DNA of 64,000 nucleotides from a gamma proteobacterium HdN1 (GTDB lineage: Bacteria; Pseudomonadota; Gammaproteobacteria; Pseudomonadales; Ketobacteraceae), in assembly GCA_000198515.1 (NCBI GenBank), contig FP929140.1, positions 1,524,527 through 1,588,526 on the forward strand, in the 5' to 3' direction. Below, piece by piece: positions 1-7,049 of this stretch (position 1 is the first letter of the stretch; the number at the start of each line of letters is the position of its first letter). The notes beneath the pieces were generated by a model, which did no database searches, had not been told where the DNA came from, and saw only the letters and a list, made by a program, of their open reading frames with translations. A program made the position numbers and the translations under genes.

Positions 1-1755
1 CGATATCCCCCGCGCCGTCTCCACAGCATTCTCCAGGTGTGCGAAAAATTGCGATACCCCCGCAATCGGCGTTACGCCAGCGCGAGCCAAGGTTTTCAAA
101 GGTTGAAACTGCAACTCGGCAATAAAAATCCGCGTGCCGGATTTCTCGCATTTTGCGATCAACTTATTCAGCGCCGCCAAGCCACCGGCGTCCAGAATAG
201 TCACGCCTTCCAGTTGCAAAATGATGCCGCCGCCCGACTTGCATAAAGTGGACAACTCACCGAACACCCGATCCGCCGCCGCAAAAAACAATGGCCCATT
301 GATCTTGAACAAACGCCAGCCGGTAGGCACAGCCAGCTCATGCGTATCAGGGTTGCGCGCATCGTGCGGGTGCGCCGGATCGCCACTCGTAATCTCCACC
401 ACCCGCGTCATCGCCGCAATCTCCCTCATGAACAGCAAGGCCGCAAGAATGATCCCTGCGGTAATGGCAATCACCATATCGAACAGCACCGTAAGCGCAA
501 AGCAAGTGAGCAGCACCAGCACATCGCCACGCGGCGCAGTACGCGCCAGCCGTACCGCCTTCGGCGCCTCACTCATATTCCACGCAACCATCACTAAGAG
601 AGCCGCCATGGCCGGCATTGGCAGATAAGAGAGCAGCGGAGCGAGGAGTGCAAGCCCTAGCAGCACCACCAGCGCATGTATCATGCCTGCGATCGGAGAT
701 TCTGCCCCAGCCCGAAAATTTGCCGCCGAACGCGCCAGCGCCGCCGTCGCGGTAATGCCGCCGAAGAACGGCGTTACGATATTGCCGATCCCTTGGCCGA
801 GCAGCTCACTGTTGGCGCTATGACGTTTGCCGGTCATATTGTCCAGAACTACCGCACAAAGGAGAGATTCGATCGCCCCCAGCATCGCGATCGCAAAGGC
901 AGCGGGAAGCAGGCTTTGCAGCACCGGCCAGCTCCATACCATCGCGGTGCCATCTGGCCCTGTCTGCCGCCAAGGCCATTCAAAAAAGGGCAGCACAGGT
1001 GGAATGCCGCTCCCCGTCTCGCCGTTGGCTAGCGTGTAATGAAAGCGACTTCCGATGGTGTCCACCGAAAAACCCGCATGATGAAGAAGCCACGCCACCA
1101 GCGTACCCACCACAACCGCAGTAAGGTGCGGCGGCACCGGCGTTTTCAGGCGCGGCCAAAGCACCATCACCAGTAGAGTAACCGCAGCCACGATCACACT
1201 CGGCCAATGTACACTCGGCAGCGCCATCAATAGTGCAGCCACCTTGGATAGATAATGCTCAGGTAGCGTGGCGATTTCCAAGCCAAAAAAATCCTTCAAT
1301 TGCAGGGTGGCGATCACCACTGCAATCCCCGCAGTGAACCCGAGCGTTACAGCTTCTGGGATGTATTCAATGAGCCGCCCCAAGCGCAGCAACGCCATGG
1401 CCACCAGAATAATCCCGGAGAGCACAGAAGCCACCAGCAGCCCTGCCAAGCCATACTGCTGAGCCACCGGAAACAAGATCACCACAAACGCTGCCGTCGG
1501 CCCAGAAATGCTCAACCGCGAGCCACCGGTAAGTGCAATCAGAAACCCTGCAATAATCGACGTATACAACCCGTGCCACGGCGCAACCCCGCTGGCAATT
1601 GCCAGCGCCATCGCCAAGGGAATCGCAATGATGCCCACCGTCACACCGGCCAGCAAATCCCTCTGGAAACGTTGCAGCGTGTAGCGCTCGCTGATGCAGC
1701 TCTCTCGGAGCGCGTGTCCGGTACGCAGGGAAAAAAGATGGGCGCGGTGTGGCAT
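1..1755 (-). CDS. dauA: SulP-family C4-dicarboxylate transporter DauA (3' end beyond window)
   Basis: The reading frame is open from an ATG at 1755 to the first base of the window, so the C-terminus is cut off after about 585 residues. It is an inner-membrane SulP carrier. The DauA/YchM signatures are clear: SGPTAAFVVIL near residue 85, RLIEYIPEAVTLGFT near 125, LGAIESLLCAVVLD near 295, PFFGGITATAA and ARSAANFRAGA near 330-350, and LLVMVAWNMSEA near 390. A cytoplasmic STAS domain begins after about residue 450 and carries VTILDAGGLAAL. E. coli DauA takes up succinate and other C4-dicarboxylates aerobically at acidic pH; the substrate here is inferred from that similarity. A CGGAG ribosome site lies 7-8 bases before the start. 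A 54-bp piece of this gene (1616-1669) recurs at 4077-4130. Confidence 0.93.
   Translation of the reverse strand, partial: MPHRAHLFSLRTGHALRESCISERYTLQRFQRDLLAGVTVGIIAIPLAMALAIASGVAPWHGLYTSIIAGFLIALTGGSRLSISGPTAAFVVILFPVAQQYGLAGLLVASVLSGIILVAMALLRLGRLIEYIPEAVTLGFTAGIAVVIATLQLKDFFGLEIATLPEHYLSKVAALLMALPSVHWPSVIVAAVTLLVMVLWPRLKTPVPPHLTAVVVGTLVAWLLHHAGFSVDTIGSRFHYTLANGETGSGIPPVLPFFEWPWRQTGPDGTAMVWSWPVLQSLLPAAFAIAMLGAIESLLCAVVLDNMTGKRHSANSELLGQGIGNIVTPFFGGITATAALARSAANFRAGAESPIAGMIHALVVLLGLALLAPLLSYLPMPAMAALLVMVAWNMSEAPKAVRLARTAPRGDVLVLLTCFALTVLFDMVIAITAGIILAALLFMREIAAMTRVVEITSGDPAHPHDARNPDTHELAVPTGWRLFKINGPLFFAAADRVFGELSTLCKSGGGIILQLEGVTILDAGGLAALNKLIAKCEKSGTRIFIAELQFQPLKTLARAGVTPIAGVSQFFAHLENAVETARGIS
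1616..1669. repeat. Source copy, part 1, of direct repeat (inside dauA)
   Basis: These 54 bases, coding for about residues 29-46 of DauA, occur again without a mismatch at 4077-4130. There they have no dauA context and are directly fused to a copy of 1831-1966. The intervening 1670-1830, including the dauA start codon, is absent from the second copy. Confidence 0.93.
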
Positions 1756-1830
1756 GGAAAGCTCCGCAGTAAGGCTGGTCGATACGATAGTATGCGCCAA
1801 GATGAGCGCTGGCTGCGTCTGTTACCTCTA

Positions 1831-1966
1831 AAATTGTGTAGCCGCTTTATTGTGCAGCCGCTTCGGCCCGCAACCTTGGCTGTGCCGTAGCGATCTATGT
1901 AAAGAGAACGCCTGTGTTAGTATCCGTCGCACACGGTAAGCTTTCGGGCCGCCAGACATTACTAAC
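1831..1966. repeat. Source copy, part 2, of direct repeat
   Basis: These 136 bases match 4131-4266 with about seven mismatches and no gap. Both copies share the stretch ending in gccagacattactaac. The repeat covers the start of the deacylase remnant. The two copies bracket the microcin-like operon in direct orientation about 2.3 kb apart. Confidence 0.93.
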
Positions 1967-2219
1967 CATCATGGGCACCCAACAGTTACGCATTGCCAGT
2001 GAATACGAATTCTGCGATCGGTTTCTGCACTGCGAACTAGGCGGCATGCCGCCACTGGGTGAGCCGTACAGCATGCGCGTGTTTATAGAGCGGGGCTTGA
2101 TGAACGACAACTGGATCGCCTTCAACGCAGGCACTTATACTAAAGTGATCAAGATGGATACCGGCGTATTCCGGCGTCTGGTGCAGCCGATGGTGTGCAG
2201 TTTTGGTGAAACGCACTGA
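1884..2219 (+). pseudogene. YbaK/EbsC-type aminoacyl-tRNA deacylase remnant (N-terminus missing)
   Basis: This open frame encodes the C-terminal half of a YbaK/ProX-like editing domain, which removes mischarged amino acids from tRNA. Recognisable blocks are LRIASEYEF, CELGGMPPLGEPY (family form CEVGAMPPFG), the segment around VFIER, and IAFNAGTYTKVIKM followed by FRRLVQP. Intact members are about 150-165 residues. The N-terminal part with the conserved catalytic lysine region is not present upstream: the frame enters from the repeated segment and from non-coding DNA after dauA. A GTG at 1914 and an ATG at 1971 could start translation, but of a domain fragment only. It is convergent with the HIT gene. 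I read it as a decayed gene broken by the same event that created the flanking repeats. Confidence 0.7.
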
Positions 2220-2256
2220 ACCTGAAAACGTAGTTACCAGGGAGCAACTCTCTGCC

Positions 2257-2715
2257 TCAGCAAGACGCCCTGATCCGGCTCGCCAGCTCTGCTAGTACAG
2301 CATCGTCTGCGCGCTTGTAGTCATGCGACGAGATATAGCCTTCATATCGGGTGAAATATTTATCGACGCTGGAGGATATCGGTCTGAATTCAGAACCGCC
2401 TCCCGTTCCGTGCATGGGAAAGAGCTTGCTGTGGAGATGATCGACGCCATAACCCTCGAAAATCAGGCCGGTTCTGCCAACATCGGAGAAGTAGCGATCC
2501 AGAACCGTAGCCACCTTCTTGCTGGCCAGCAGCAAGGCAGCAATGCTCTGATCATCGTGATCGAAAACATAGCTTGAGAGGTGGCGCTTGGGAATGACAA
2601 CACTGAAACCTTCTATATTCGGATAGATAGACAGAAAGGCAAGGTGTGCTTCGTCTTCCCAGATTTTGTGGCAAGGCTGATGACCGGCCACGATGGCGCA
2701 GAAAATACAACTCAT
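2257..2715 (-). CDS. HIT (histidine triad) hydrolase, MccH-like immunity candidate
   Basis: The 152-residue product starts with CIFC (residues 3-6) and follows the HIT fold: EDEAHLAFLSIYP near 20, then GFSVVIPKRH near 36-45, and the signature GYGVDHLHSKLFPMH at 88-102. HIT enzymes hydrolyse nucleotide-phosphoramidate and related bonds using the central histidine, here H95. The triad is H93-x-H95-x-K97, so the third histidine is a lysine. The ATG overlaps the stop of the upstream MccB-like gene (ATGA, 2712-2715), which implies translational coupling and chose this start over an upstream in-frame one. HIT hydrolases in microcin C-like clusters (MccH) give resistance by cutting the peptide-nucleotide phosphoramide bond; that role here is inferred from context. 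A housekeeping HIT function is the alternative. Confidence 0.85.
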   Translation of the reverse strand: MSCIFCAIVAGHQPCHKIWEDEAHLAFLSIYPNIEGFSVVIPKRHLSSYVFDHDDQSIAALLLASKKVATVLDRYFSDVGRTGLIFEGYGVDHLHSKLFPMHGTGGGSEFRPISSSVDKYFTRYEGYISSHDYKRADDAVLAELASRIRASC

Positions 2716-3713
2716 TGCGAAACGCCTCTTGGATACGTCGTGGCTGATCTCGGGAAATTGTCCGTACTCCAGTGTGAAACAAAGGGGCTGTTGAAATTTT
2801 TCGATTCCGGAAAACAGAGTGCATGCAAACACAATGAAGCAGCAAAACCAGCGATTTCAGTATTGCTGGGACCAAAGCTGGGACCGATAAACCAGGGATT
2901 ACGATTCCAGGTATAGTCACCTTCCCACGTCTCGCTGGACTGTCCGCATACATAAGTTACGCTCAAGTTGGCGTGGAAGTAGCCACATGTGATCATGCGA
3001 ATAGCGCCGGTGGAGGCGAGCTGCTTCAGCCTGGCATCTCCAATGCCCAAGGGCTCATCCGCAGTCAGGAGCACGAGATCGTATCCTTGCGCAGCGGCGC
3101 ATATACTGTCGTCAGTTATTTTGTGATCGAGCACATCGATACTGAGATCATGGTATCGACGCTGCAATTCCCTGCGCAGAACCGCCACCTTTTTTTGACC
3201 GATATCTTCGCTTCTCCAGAAGAACTGTCTATTCATGTTGCTTTGCTCAATGGTATCGTCGTCGATCAGCTTGATGTGCTTCACACCTGCGCCCGCAAAG
3301 TTGAAAGCCGACAGCGCGCCTATGCCGCCGCAACCGACAATCAGTACCCTGGCATTGTGCATGTTCTCCATGGCCTGACAAACCGCGCCACAATTCTCGG
3401 CGATTGCGCAGAGATACGATGCTGTGCGACTGGTCTCCGGCGCCAGCAACAGCTTTTTGCACGCATCAATATCCTCGGCGCTGCCAAAAAGTATCGAGCC
3501 GGTGGCAACCAATGCCTGAACAATATCGACAGCATTGTCCAGGTCGACTTTCTTGAGACCTTTCGGCCCGGAAATCATGCGCTCGTTTCGGGCGTTGCCG
3601 AAACCTTCAAGAGATGAAGGACAGAGGACACCCAAGGGCTTGCCCTCGACTAGCACGATTCCGTCATGAATATGTACATCGGTGGTTTGAAGATGGGTGA
3701 ATATAGATTCCAT
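2712..3713 (-). CDS. mccB: MccB-like E1/ThiF adenylyltransferase
   Basis: The 333-residue protein has an N-terminal domain of about 120 residues, the place of the peptide clamp in MccB, followed by a ThiF/E1 nucleotide-binding fold. Visible motifs are VLIVGCGGIG (123-132), LIDDDTIEQSNMNRQ (149-163), DIGQKKV (170-176), the acidic LLTADEP loop (215-221) and FIGPSFGPSNTEIAGFAA (275-292), which matches the MccB segment facing the active site. MccB adenylates the C-terminal Asn of its precursor and makes the peptidyl-N-P-AMP linkage. The two CxxC zinc pairs of many E1-like enzymes are absent: there is only YVCGQ at 254-258 and no cysteine near the C-terminus. GAGGAAAAT stands just before the ATG. 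It lies 71 bp after the Asn-terminated ORF and overlaps the HIT gene. Other E1 enzymes of RiPP pathways, such as the pantocin type, are possible. Confidence 0.75.
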   Translation of the reverse strand: MESIFTHLQTTDVHIHDGIVLVEGKPLGVLCPSSLEGFGNARNERMISGPKGLKKVDLDNAVDIVQALVATGSILFGSAEDIDACKKLLLAPETSRTASYLCAIAENCGAVCQAMENMHNARVLIVGCGGIGALSAFNFAGAGVKHIKLIDDDTIEQSNMNRQFFWRSEDIGQKKVAVLRRELQRRYHDLSIDVLDHKITDDSICAAAQGYDLVLLTADEPLGIGDARLKQLASTGAIRMITCGYFHANLSVTYVCGQSSETWEGDYTWNRNPWFIGPSFGPSNTEIAGFAASLCLHALCFPESKNFNSPFVSHWSTDNFPRSATTYPRGVSQ

Positions 3714-3784
3714 ATTTTCCTCGACACCGCCACCCCTTGTTAGGAGCAGCGGGCATTTTCTGCAATCAAGAGGTTATGCGCGGT

Positions 3785-3958
3785 TTAGTTGCATATGGAG
3801 GGCAGTCTAGGGAGATAACAACCGCGGTAGGACACCACTTTACTCGTTTCCGCCTTAACTACCTGGGGAGCAGCCTGGTCAGGCGTGGCACCCACAGCGA
3901 AGGCATGTGCCGACAACAGGACGGATACTGCGGTGATAACGACTTGCTTACATTCCAT
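3785..3958 (-). CDS. Candidate microcin C-like precursor peptide (57 aa, C-terminal Asn)
   Basis: A short ORF lies between the promoter at 4011-4039 and the MccB-like gene. GGAG followed by AAACAAAA precedes its ATG. The first part, MECKQVVITAVSVLLSAHAFA, reads as a Sec signal: short n-region, hydrophobic core, AFA cleavage site near residue 21. A polar linker follows, then a C-terminal stretch YRGCYLPRLPSICN directly before TAA. Every known MccA-type precursor ends in Asn because MccB modifies that residue; here the last codon is AAC. Two cysteines (47 and 56) in the tail could form a disulfide. The similarity is in architecture, not alignable sequence. Alternatively it is a small secreted protein of other function. 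A signal-like leader on an MccA-type substrate would be unusual. Confidence 0.6.
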   Translation of the reverse strand: MECKQVVITAVSVLLSAHAFAVGATPDQAAPQVVKAETSKVVSYRGCYLPRLPSICN

Positions 3959-4010
3959 TTTTGTTTCTCCATTAAAGTGAAATTATGACCATTCGCGCGA
4001 GGTCCGCTCC

Positions 4011-4039
4011 ATCTTATTGGCTTACATCAATCACTTCAA
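4011..4039 (-). promoter_or_regulatory. Sigma-70 promoter of the microcin-like operon
   Basis: On the minus strand TTGAAG (4039-4034) and TAAGAT (4016-4011) are 17 bases apart, each matching four of six consensus positions. The predicted start of transcription, near 4004, leaves a leader of about 45 bases before the 57-codon ORF. The Fur-like box ends one base upstream of the -35. Confidence 0.5.
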
Positions 4040-4040
4040 T

Positions 4041-4059
4041 AATAATGATAATCATTGTT
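4041..4059. promoter_or_regulatory. Fur-box-like iron operator
   Basis: AATAATGATAATCATTGTT matches the 19-bp Fur consensus GATAATGATAATCATTATC at 16 positions and keeps the central palindrome ATGATAATCAT. It abuts the -35 element of the operon promoter, a place where Fur-Fe(II) would repress. Low iron is therefore the predicted inducing signal. Confidence 0.75.
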
Positions 4060-4076
4060 ATTTGGTTGCGGTGCCA

Positions 4077-4266
4077 AAGGGAATCGCAATGATGCCCACC
4101 GTCACACCGGCCAGCAAATCCCTCTGGAAAAAATTGTGCAGCCGCTTCATTGTACAGCCGCTTCGGCCCGCAACGTTGGCTGTGGCGTAGCGATCTATGC
4201 AAAGAGAACGCCTGTGTTAGTATCCGTAGCACACGGTAAGCTTTCGGGCCGCCAGACATTACTAAC
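4077..4266. repeat. Second copy of direct repeat (dauA scrap + deacylase scrap)
   Basis: Bases 4077-4130 equal 1616-1669 exactly, and 4131-4266 equal 1831-1966 at about 95 percent. The copy has lost the 161 bases that separate the two parts upstream. It ends 15 bp before the next gene. Recombination between 1831-1966 and 4131-4266 would loop out the whole microcin-like operon. Confidence 0.93.
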
Positions 4267-4281
4267 GCTAGGGATGCAGTT

Positions 4282-5397
4282 ATGGATAAGACCTCACCCA
4301 TTCTCGAACGGCTCGAAGCCTTCTTGCCCACGCTCATAAACCGTGCTCACCAGCTCAACGGCTCACCCTTTCCCGCTAAGACCAAAACCCCACCCCCCGC
4401 CGGCCGTCAGCGAAGCTGGGTTCACTACGGTGTCATGGTGCCGGATCTTGGTGACGAGCAGCGTTTTTTTAACGTGCTTTCCATCGTAGGAACTCCAGGC
4501 GCAACGGTTTTTGATAATGACTATCTGATCAAGACCCAGCCACGCGACACCGCCTACCTGTTATCGACCACTGCAAAACAGGGTGCCGACGAATTTCGTT
4601 CCTACAGCATCCAAAATGAATGCCTATTCAACGAAGCAGGCAGCCACGTCGAGTTTGGCAATGCATTGCAGATTTCCGGCCAGTACCCGCGCTTTCGCGT
4701 GCTGAGGAAATTTTCGGATGGCACTGAAATTGAGCTGCACTTAGAAGCCACGTCGGCGGTTTCCTACTTCGCCCACATCCCTGGGCTTTATCTGCACTGG
4801 AGCCTGTTGTGTCGCTATCACGGAGAAATTCGCCCGGCAAAAACAGGCATTGGTCTGGCCGCAGAGAACTCGGAAGTGCGTGCGATACGTGGATTATGCA
4901 CCTTTGAATATGCAAAAGGCGTTGGCGTATACAGCCTTGCCTCGCAACCGGTGCCTCCTTCCAAAAAAATCCCGATCCAGTTTTTCACCTACCAAATCAT
5001 CAACCTTGATGAAGAGACGCAGCTTCTGTTTACGCGGCTATTAGGCCCCCGTGATTTTGTGATACAGCAAGCCCTTTATGTGCGAAAAGTGGATGGCACC
5101 AGCGTAGTACATACAAAAGCGGTTCGGATGGACGTTGTCGAGTATCTTGAGCACAGCCACACAACGCCGGATGGCCATGTCATGGCGCTGCCCCAGCGCC
5201 TCACCTGGCAGGTGAAAGACGCCAGCGGAAACCGCCTGCTTGAACTGGACTGCACGGTAGACACGCCTTACACCTATGGCTTAGGCGCCGGCTTTGTGAC
5301 CTCTTATCAATTCTCGGGAAGCTTCAAGGAGCGCAGCGTTCGTGGGCGCGGGTATATGGAATATATTGACCGCCGAGCTCATTCAGAGAATGGGTGA
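4282..5397 (+). CDS. Uncharacterised 371-aa protein, possibly lipocalin-like (DUF6670-type)
   Basis: I do not recognise this with certainty. The product is soluble-looking, with no signal peptide or membrane segment, and rich in beta-forming stretches such as GTEIELHLEAT and GNRLLELDCTVDTPY. Its two-part layout (GVMVPDLG and YFAHIPGLYLHWSLLCRY in the first half, GRGYMEYIDRR at the end) recalls the tocopherol cyclase/AttH/CrtC-like lipocalin proteins and the DUF6670 family. That assignment comes from memory of the pattern, not a search. AGGG eight bases before the ATG supports the start. The gene begins 15 bp after the repeated segment, so its original promoter region may have been rearranged. 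Confidence 0.6.
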   Translation: MDKTSPILERLEAFLPTLINRAHQLNGSPFPAKTKTPPPAGRQRSWVHYGVMVPDLGDEQRFFNVLSIVGTPGATVFDNDYLIKTQPRDTAYLLSTTAKQGADEFRSYSIQNECLFNEAGSHVEFGNALQISGQYPRFRVLRKFSDGTEIELHLEATSAVSYFAHIPGLYLHWSLLCRYHGEIRPAKTGIGLAAENSEVRAIRGLCTFEYAKGVGVYSLASQPVPPSKKIPIQFFTYQIINLDEETQLLFTRLLGPRDFVIQQALYVRKVDGTSVVHTKAVRMDVVEYLEHSHTTPDGHVMALPQRLTWQVKDASGNRLLELDCTVDTPYTYGLGAGFVTSYQFSGSFKERSVRGRGYMEYIDRRAHSENG

Positions 5398-5570
5398 CGG
5401 CCTGTTTCGGGATGCGTAAAATAGCCGCCGCTGTTTTAGCGCGTAGGTCTTTGTGTGTGCTTTTTCCGTGCACGATCGTTGGTTATACGTGTTCTTCCTA
5501 ACTTTTTTCGGGCGATTTTTAGCTAATCGCTTATTTCTAACTCGATTATCCTAACTGAAGTAGCCTTTCT

Positions 5571-6077
5571 ATGCTGGAAAAAACCTTTGAAAAGCTGATG
5601 TATTCAGCGCGCTGGATCATGGCGCCGATTTATCTTGGATTGAGCATCTTATTGCTAGCCCTCTGCGTAAAATTTTTTCAGGAAGCAGTGCACCTGATTC
5701 CCGCCATTCTTTCGATGACGGAAACCGATCTAATATTAGTAACGCTTTCCCTGATTGACATGGCGCTGGTAGGCGGCTTGATCGTGATGGTGATGTTTTC
5801 GGGTTATGAAAACTTCGTCTCCAAACTGGATGTCAGCGAGACGCAAGAAAAATTAAACTGGCTGGGCAAGCTCGATGCAAATTCCCTGAAAAACAAAGTT
5901 GCGGCGTCCATCGTTGCGATTTCGTCGATCCACTTGCTAAAAATATTTATGAACGCGCCTCAAATTTCGAACGATAAAATCATGTGGTACTTGCTAATCC
6001 ACATCACGTTCGTGGTATCAGCGTTTGCAATGGGGTATTTAGACATCCTCGTGCATAAAGACAAAGAGCGGCACTGA
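5571..6077 (+). CDS. yqhA: YqhA-type UPF0114 inner-membrane protein
   Basis: The 168-residue protein matches the UPF0114/YqhA family end to end: [23 protein letters not shown] at the start, a central [27 protein letters not shown], the polar loop with [27 protein letters not shown], and a final helix before [10 protein letters not shown]. Four hydrophobic segments are visible. The function of the family is unknown. A strong bidirectional terminator follows at 6104-6138. Confidence 0.92.
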   Translation: MLEKTFEKLMYSARWIMAPIYLGLSILLLALCVKFFQEAVHLIPAILSMTETDLILVTLSLIDMALVGGLIVMVMFSGYENFVSKLDVSETQEKLNWLGKLDANSLKNKVAASIVAISSIHLLKIFMNAPQISNDKIMWYLLIHITFVVSAFAMGYLDILVHKDKERH

Positions 6078-6103
6078 TGAAAAAACAGTGGTACTGATAC
6101 AAA

Positions 6104-6138
6104 AAACAAAAGGGCAGCCACTGGCCGCCCTTTTGTTT
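6104..6138. terminator. Bidirectional rho-independent terminator
   Basis: Perfect 12-bp stem AAACAAAAGGGC / GCCCTTTTGTTT with an 11-base loop. The A- and T-rich outer arms serve both the plus-strand yqhA and the minus-strand gene ending at 6159. Confidence 0.85.
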
Positions 6139-6158
6139 GCTTAAATAAAGCGAAGCTA

Positions 6159-6854
6159 TCATCTTTCAATCAACATTGAAATTGCCGCCATCGCCTCAGG
6201 GTCTTGCTCTTTAATTTTGTTTGCGATCCGGTGCTGGAAAAAATACCGAAATTCGGGATGCTCTTGCGCCGGATATAAGCACTTGTCTCCAGGTAACACC
6301 GGCGTAGAACTAACCTTTTGCTCGTCTACTAGCATGGCCTGAACAGTTCCATCGCCAAGCAAACGCCAGCTCATCACTTCAATTAAAATAAAAGAGGCAA
6401 AGCCGTTTTCGGTAAGAACTGCATGCGTGCCGATCGTATCAGGAATCTCCTGAATGGATTCCTCGCCACGAAAATTGCGATAACGGTAGAATTCACGCGC
6501 GGCTTTTAACTCTGCAACCTTGTGTTCTGGCGCAGTGTAAAAAATTTCCTCACAACGCGGGTCACGATACCCTTCCCAACGGCCGTTGAGTGGATCATCA
6601 ATTTCGGTGCATGGCGTAATATCGCTTAGCCAAGGCACCATCCCTACCACTTCACCATCTTCCAGCAGCGCCCAATGCGCGATCTTCAGACTAAATAATT
6701 TATCCGGCGAAGAATCGTTGGAATATAACATTTCCAAGCCATCCAGCTCCGGTGCAATACGCAAAATACGCTTGCGTTCCGTGACAGGGCGGCCAGTAAA
6801 AATGTTGTAGACATTTTGTTGATGCTGGGTTGGGCTCGACATATAGGATCTCAT
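6159..6854 (-). CDS. Hypothetical cytoplasmic protein, 231 aa
   Basis: Not recognised. There is no signal peptide or transmembrane segment. The sequence is acidic and aromatic-rich, with internal phrases that look like paired beta-strands (HWALLEDGEVVGMVPWLSD, and SWRLLGDGTVQAMLVDE), suggesting a repeated sheet motif. A helical tail ends in EAMAAISMLIER. GAGGG lies before the first ATG; MSSPTQ four codons later is an alternative start. It is flanked by terminators and a non-coding gap, so it is probably monocistronic. Confidence 0.7.
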   Translation of the reverse strand: MRSYMSSPTQHQQNVYNIFTGRPVTERKRILRIAPELDGLEMLYSNDSSPDKLFSLKIAHWALLEDGEVVGMVPWLSDITPCTEIDDPLNGRWEGYRDPRCEEIFYTAPEHKVAELKAAREFYRYRNFRGEESIQEIPDTIGTHAVLTENGFASFILIEVMSWRLLGDGTVQAMLVDEQKVSSTPVLPGDKCLYPAQEHPEFRYFFQHRIANKIKEQDPEAMAAISMLIER

Positions 6855-7049
6855 GGAACTACCCTCACAACAGTGAGCTTTACCATCTTTCTAGTAGAAA
6901 CAATCGCTTGCTTAAAAAACGAAAATTTGTGCTACTTGAGCGATGCGTGTTCGTCACAGGTTCATGCTATCAGTATAGTGGCTCATTGAGAAGTGGGTGA
7001 TTATTTGCCTGTTTTAAACGCCCGGAAATGCAGTTTTGTGACCTAAAAC

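Noticed and set aside
1300-1890. Plus-strand 196-codon frame
   Set aside because: Antisense shadow of dauA with composition typical of reversed membrane-protein coding.
3847-3969. Overlapping minus-strand frame starting MEKQKWNVSK upstream of the precursor
   Set aside because: No ribosome site of its own; its ATGGAG supplies the GGAG for the chosen ORF, and it ends in Arg without the features expected of a precursor.
3737-3988. Plus-strand 83-codon frame opposite the putative precursor
   Set aside because: No ribosome site and no family features; it is antisense to the better-supported minus-strand ORF and its promoter.
4055-4339. Plus-strand frame through the second repeat copy
   Set aside because: It only joins repeat-derived scraps to the start of the next gene; no complete domain.
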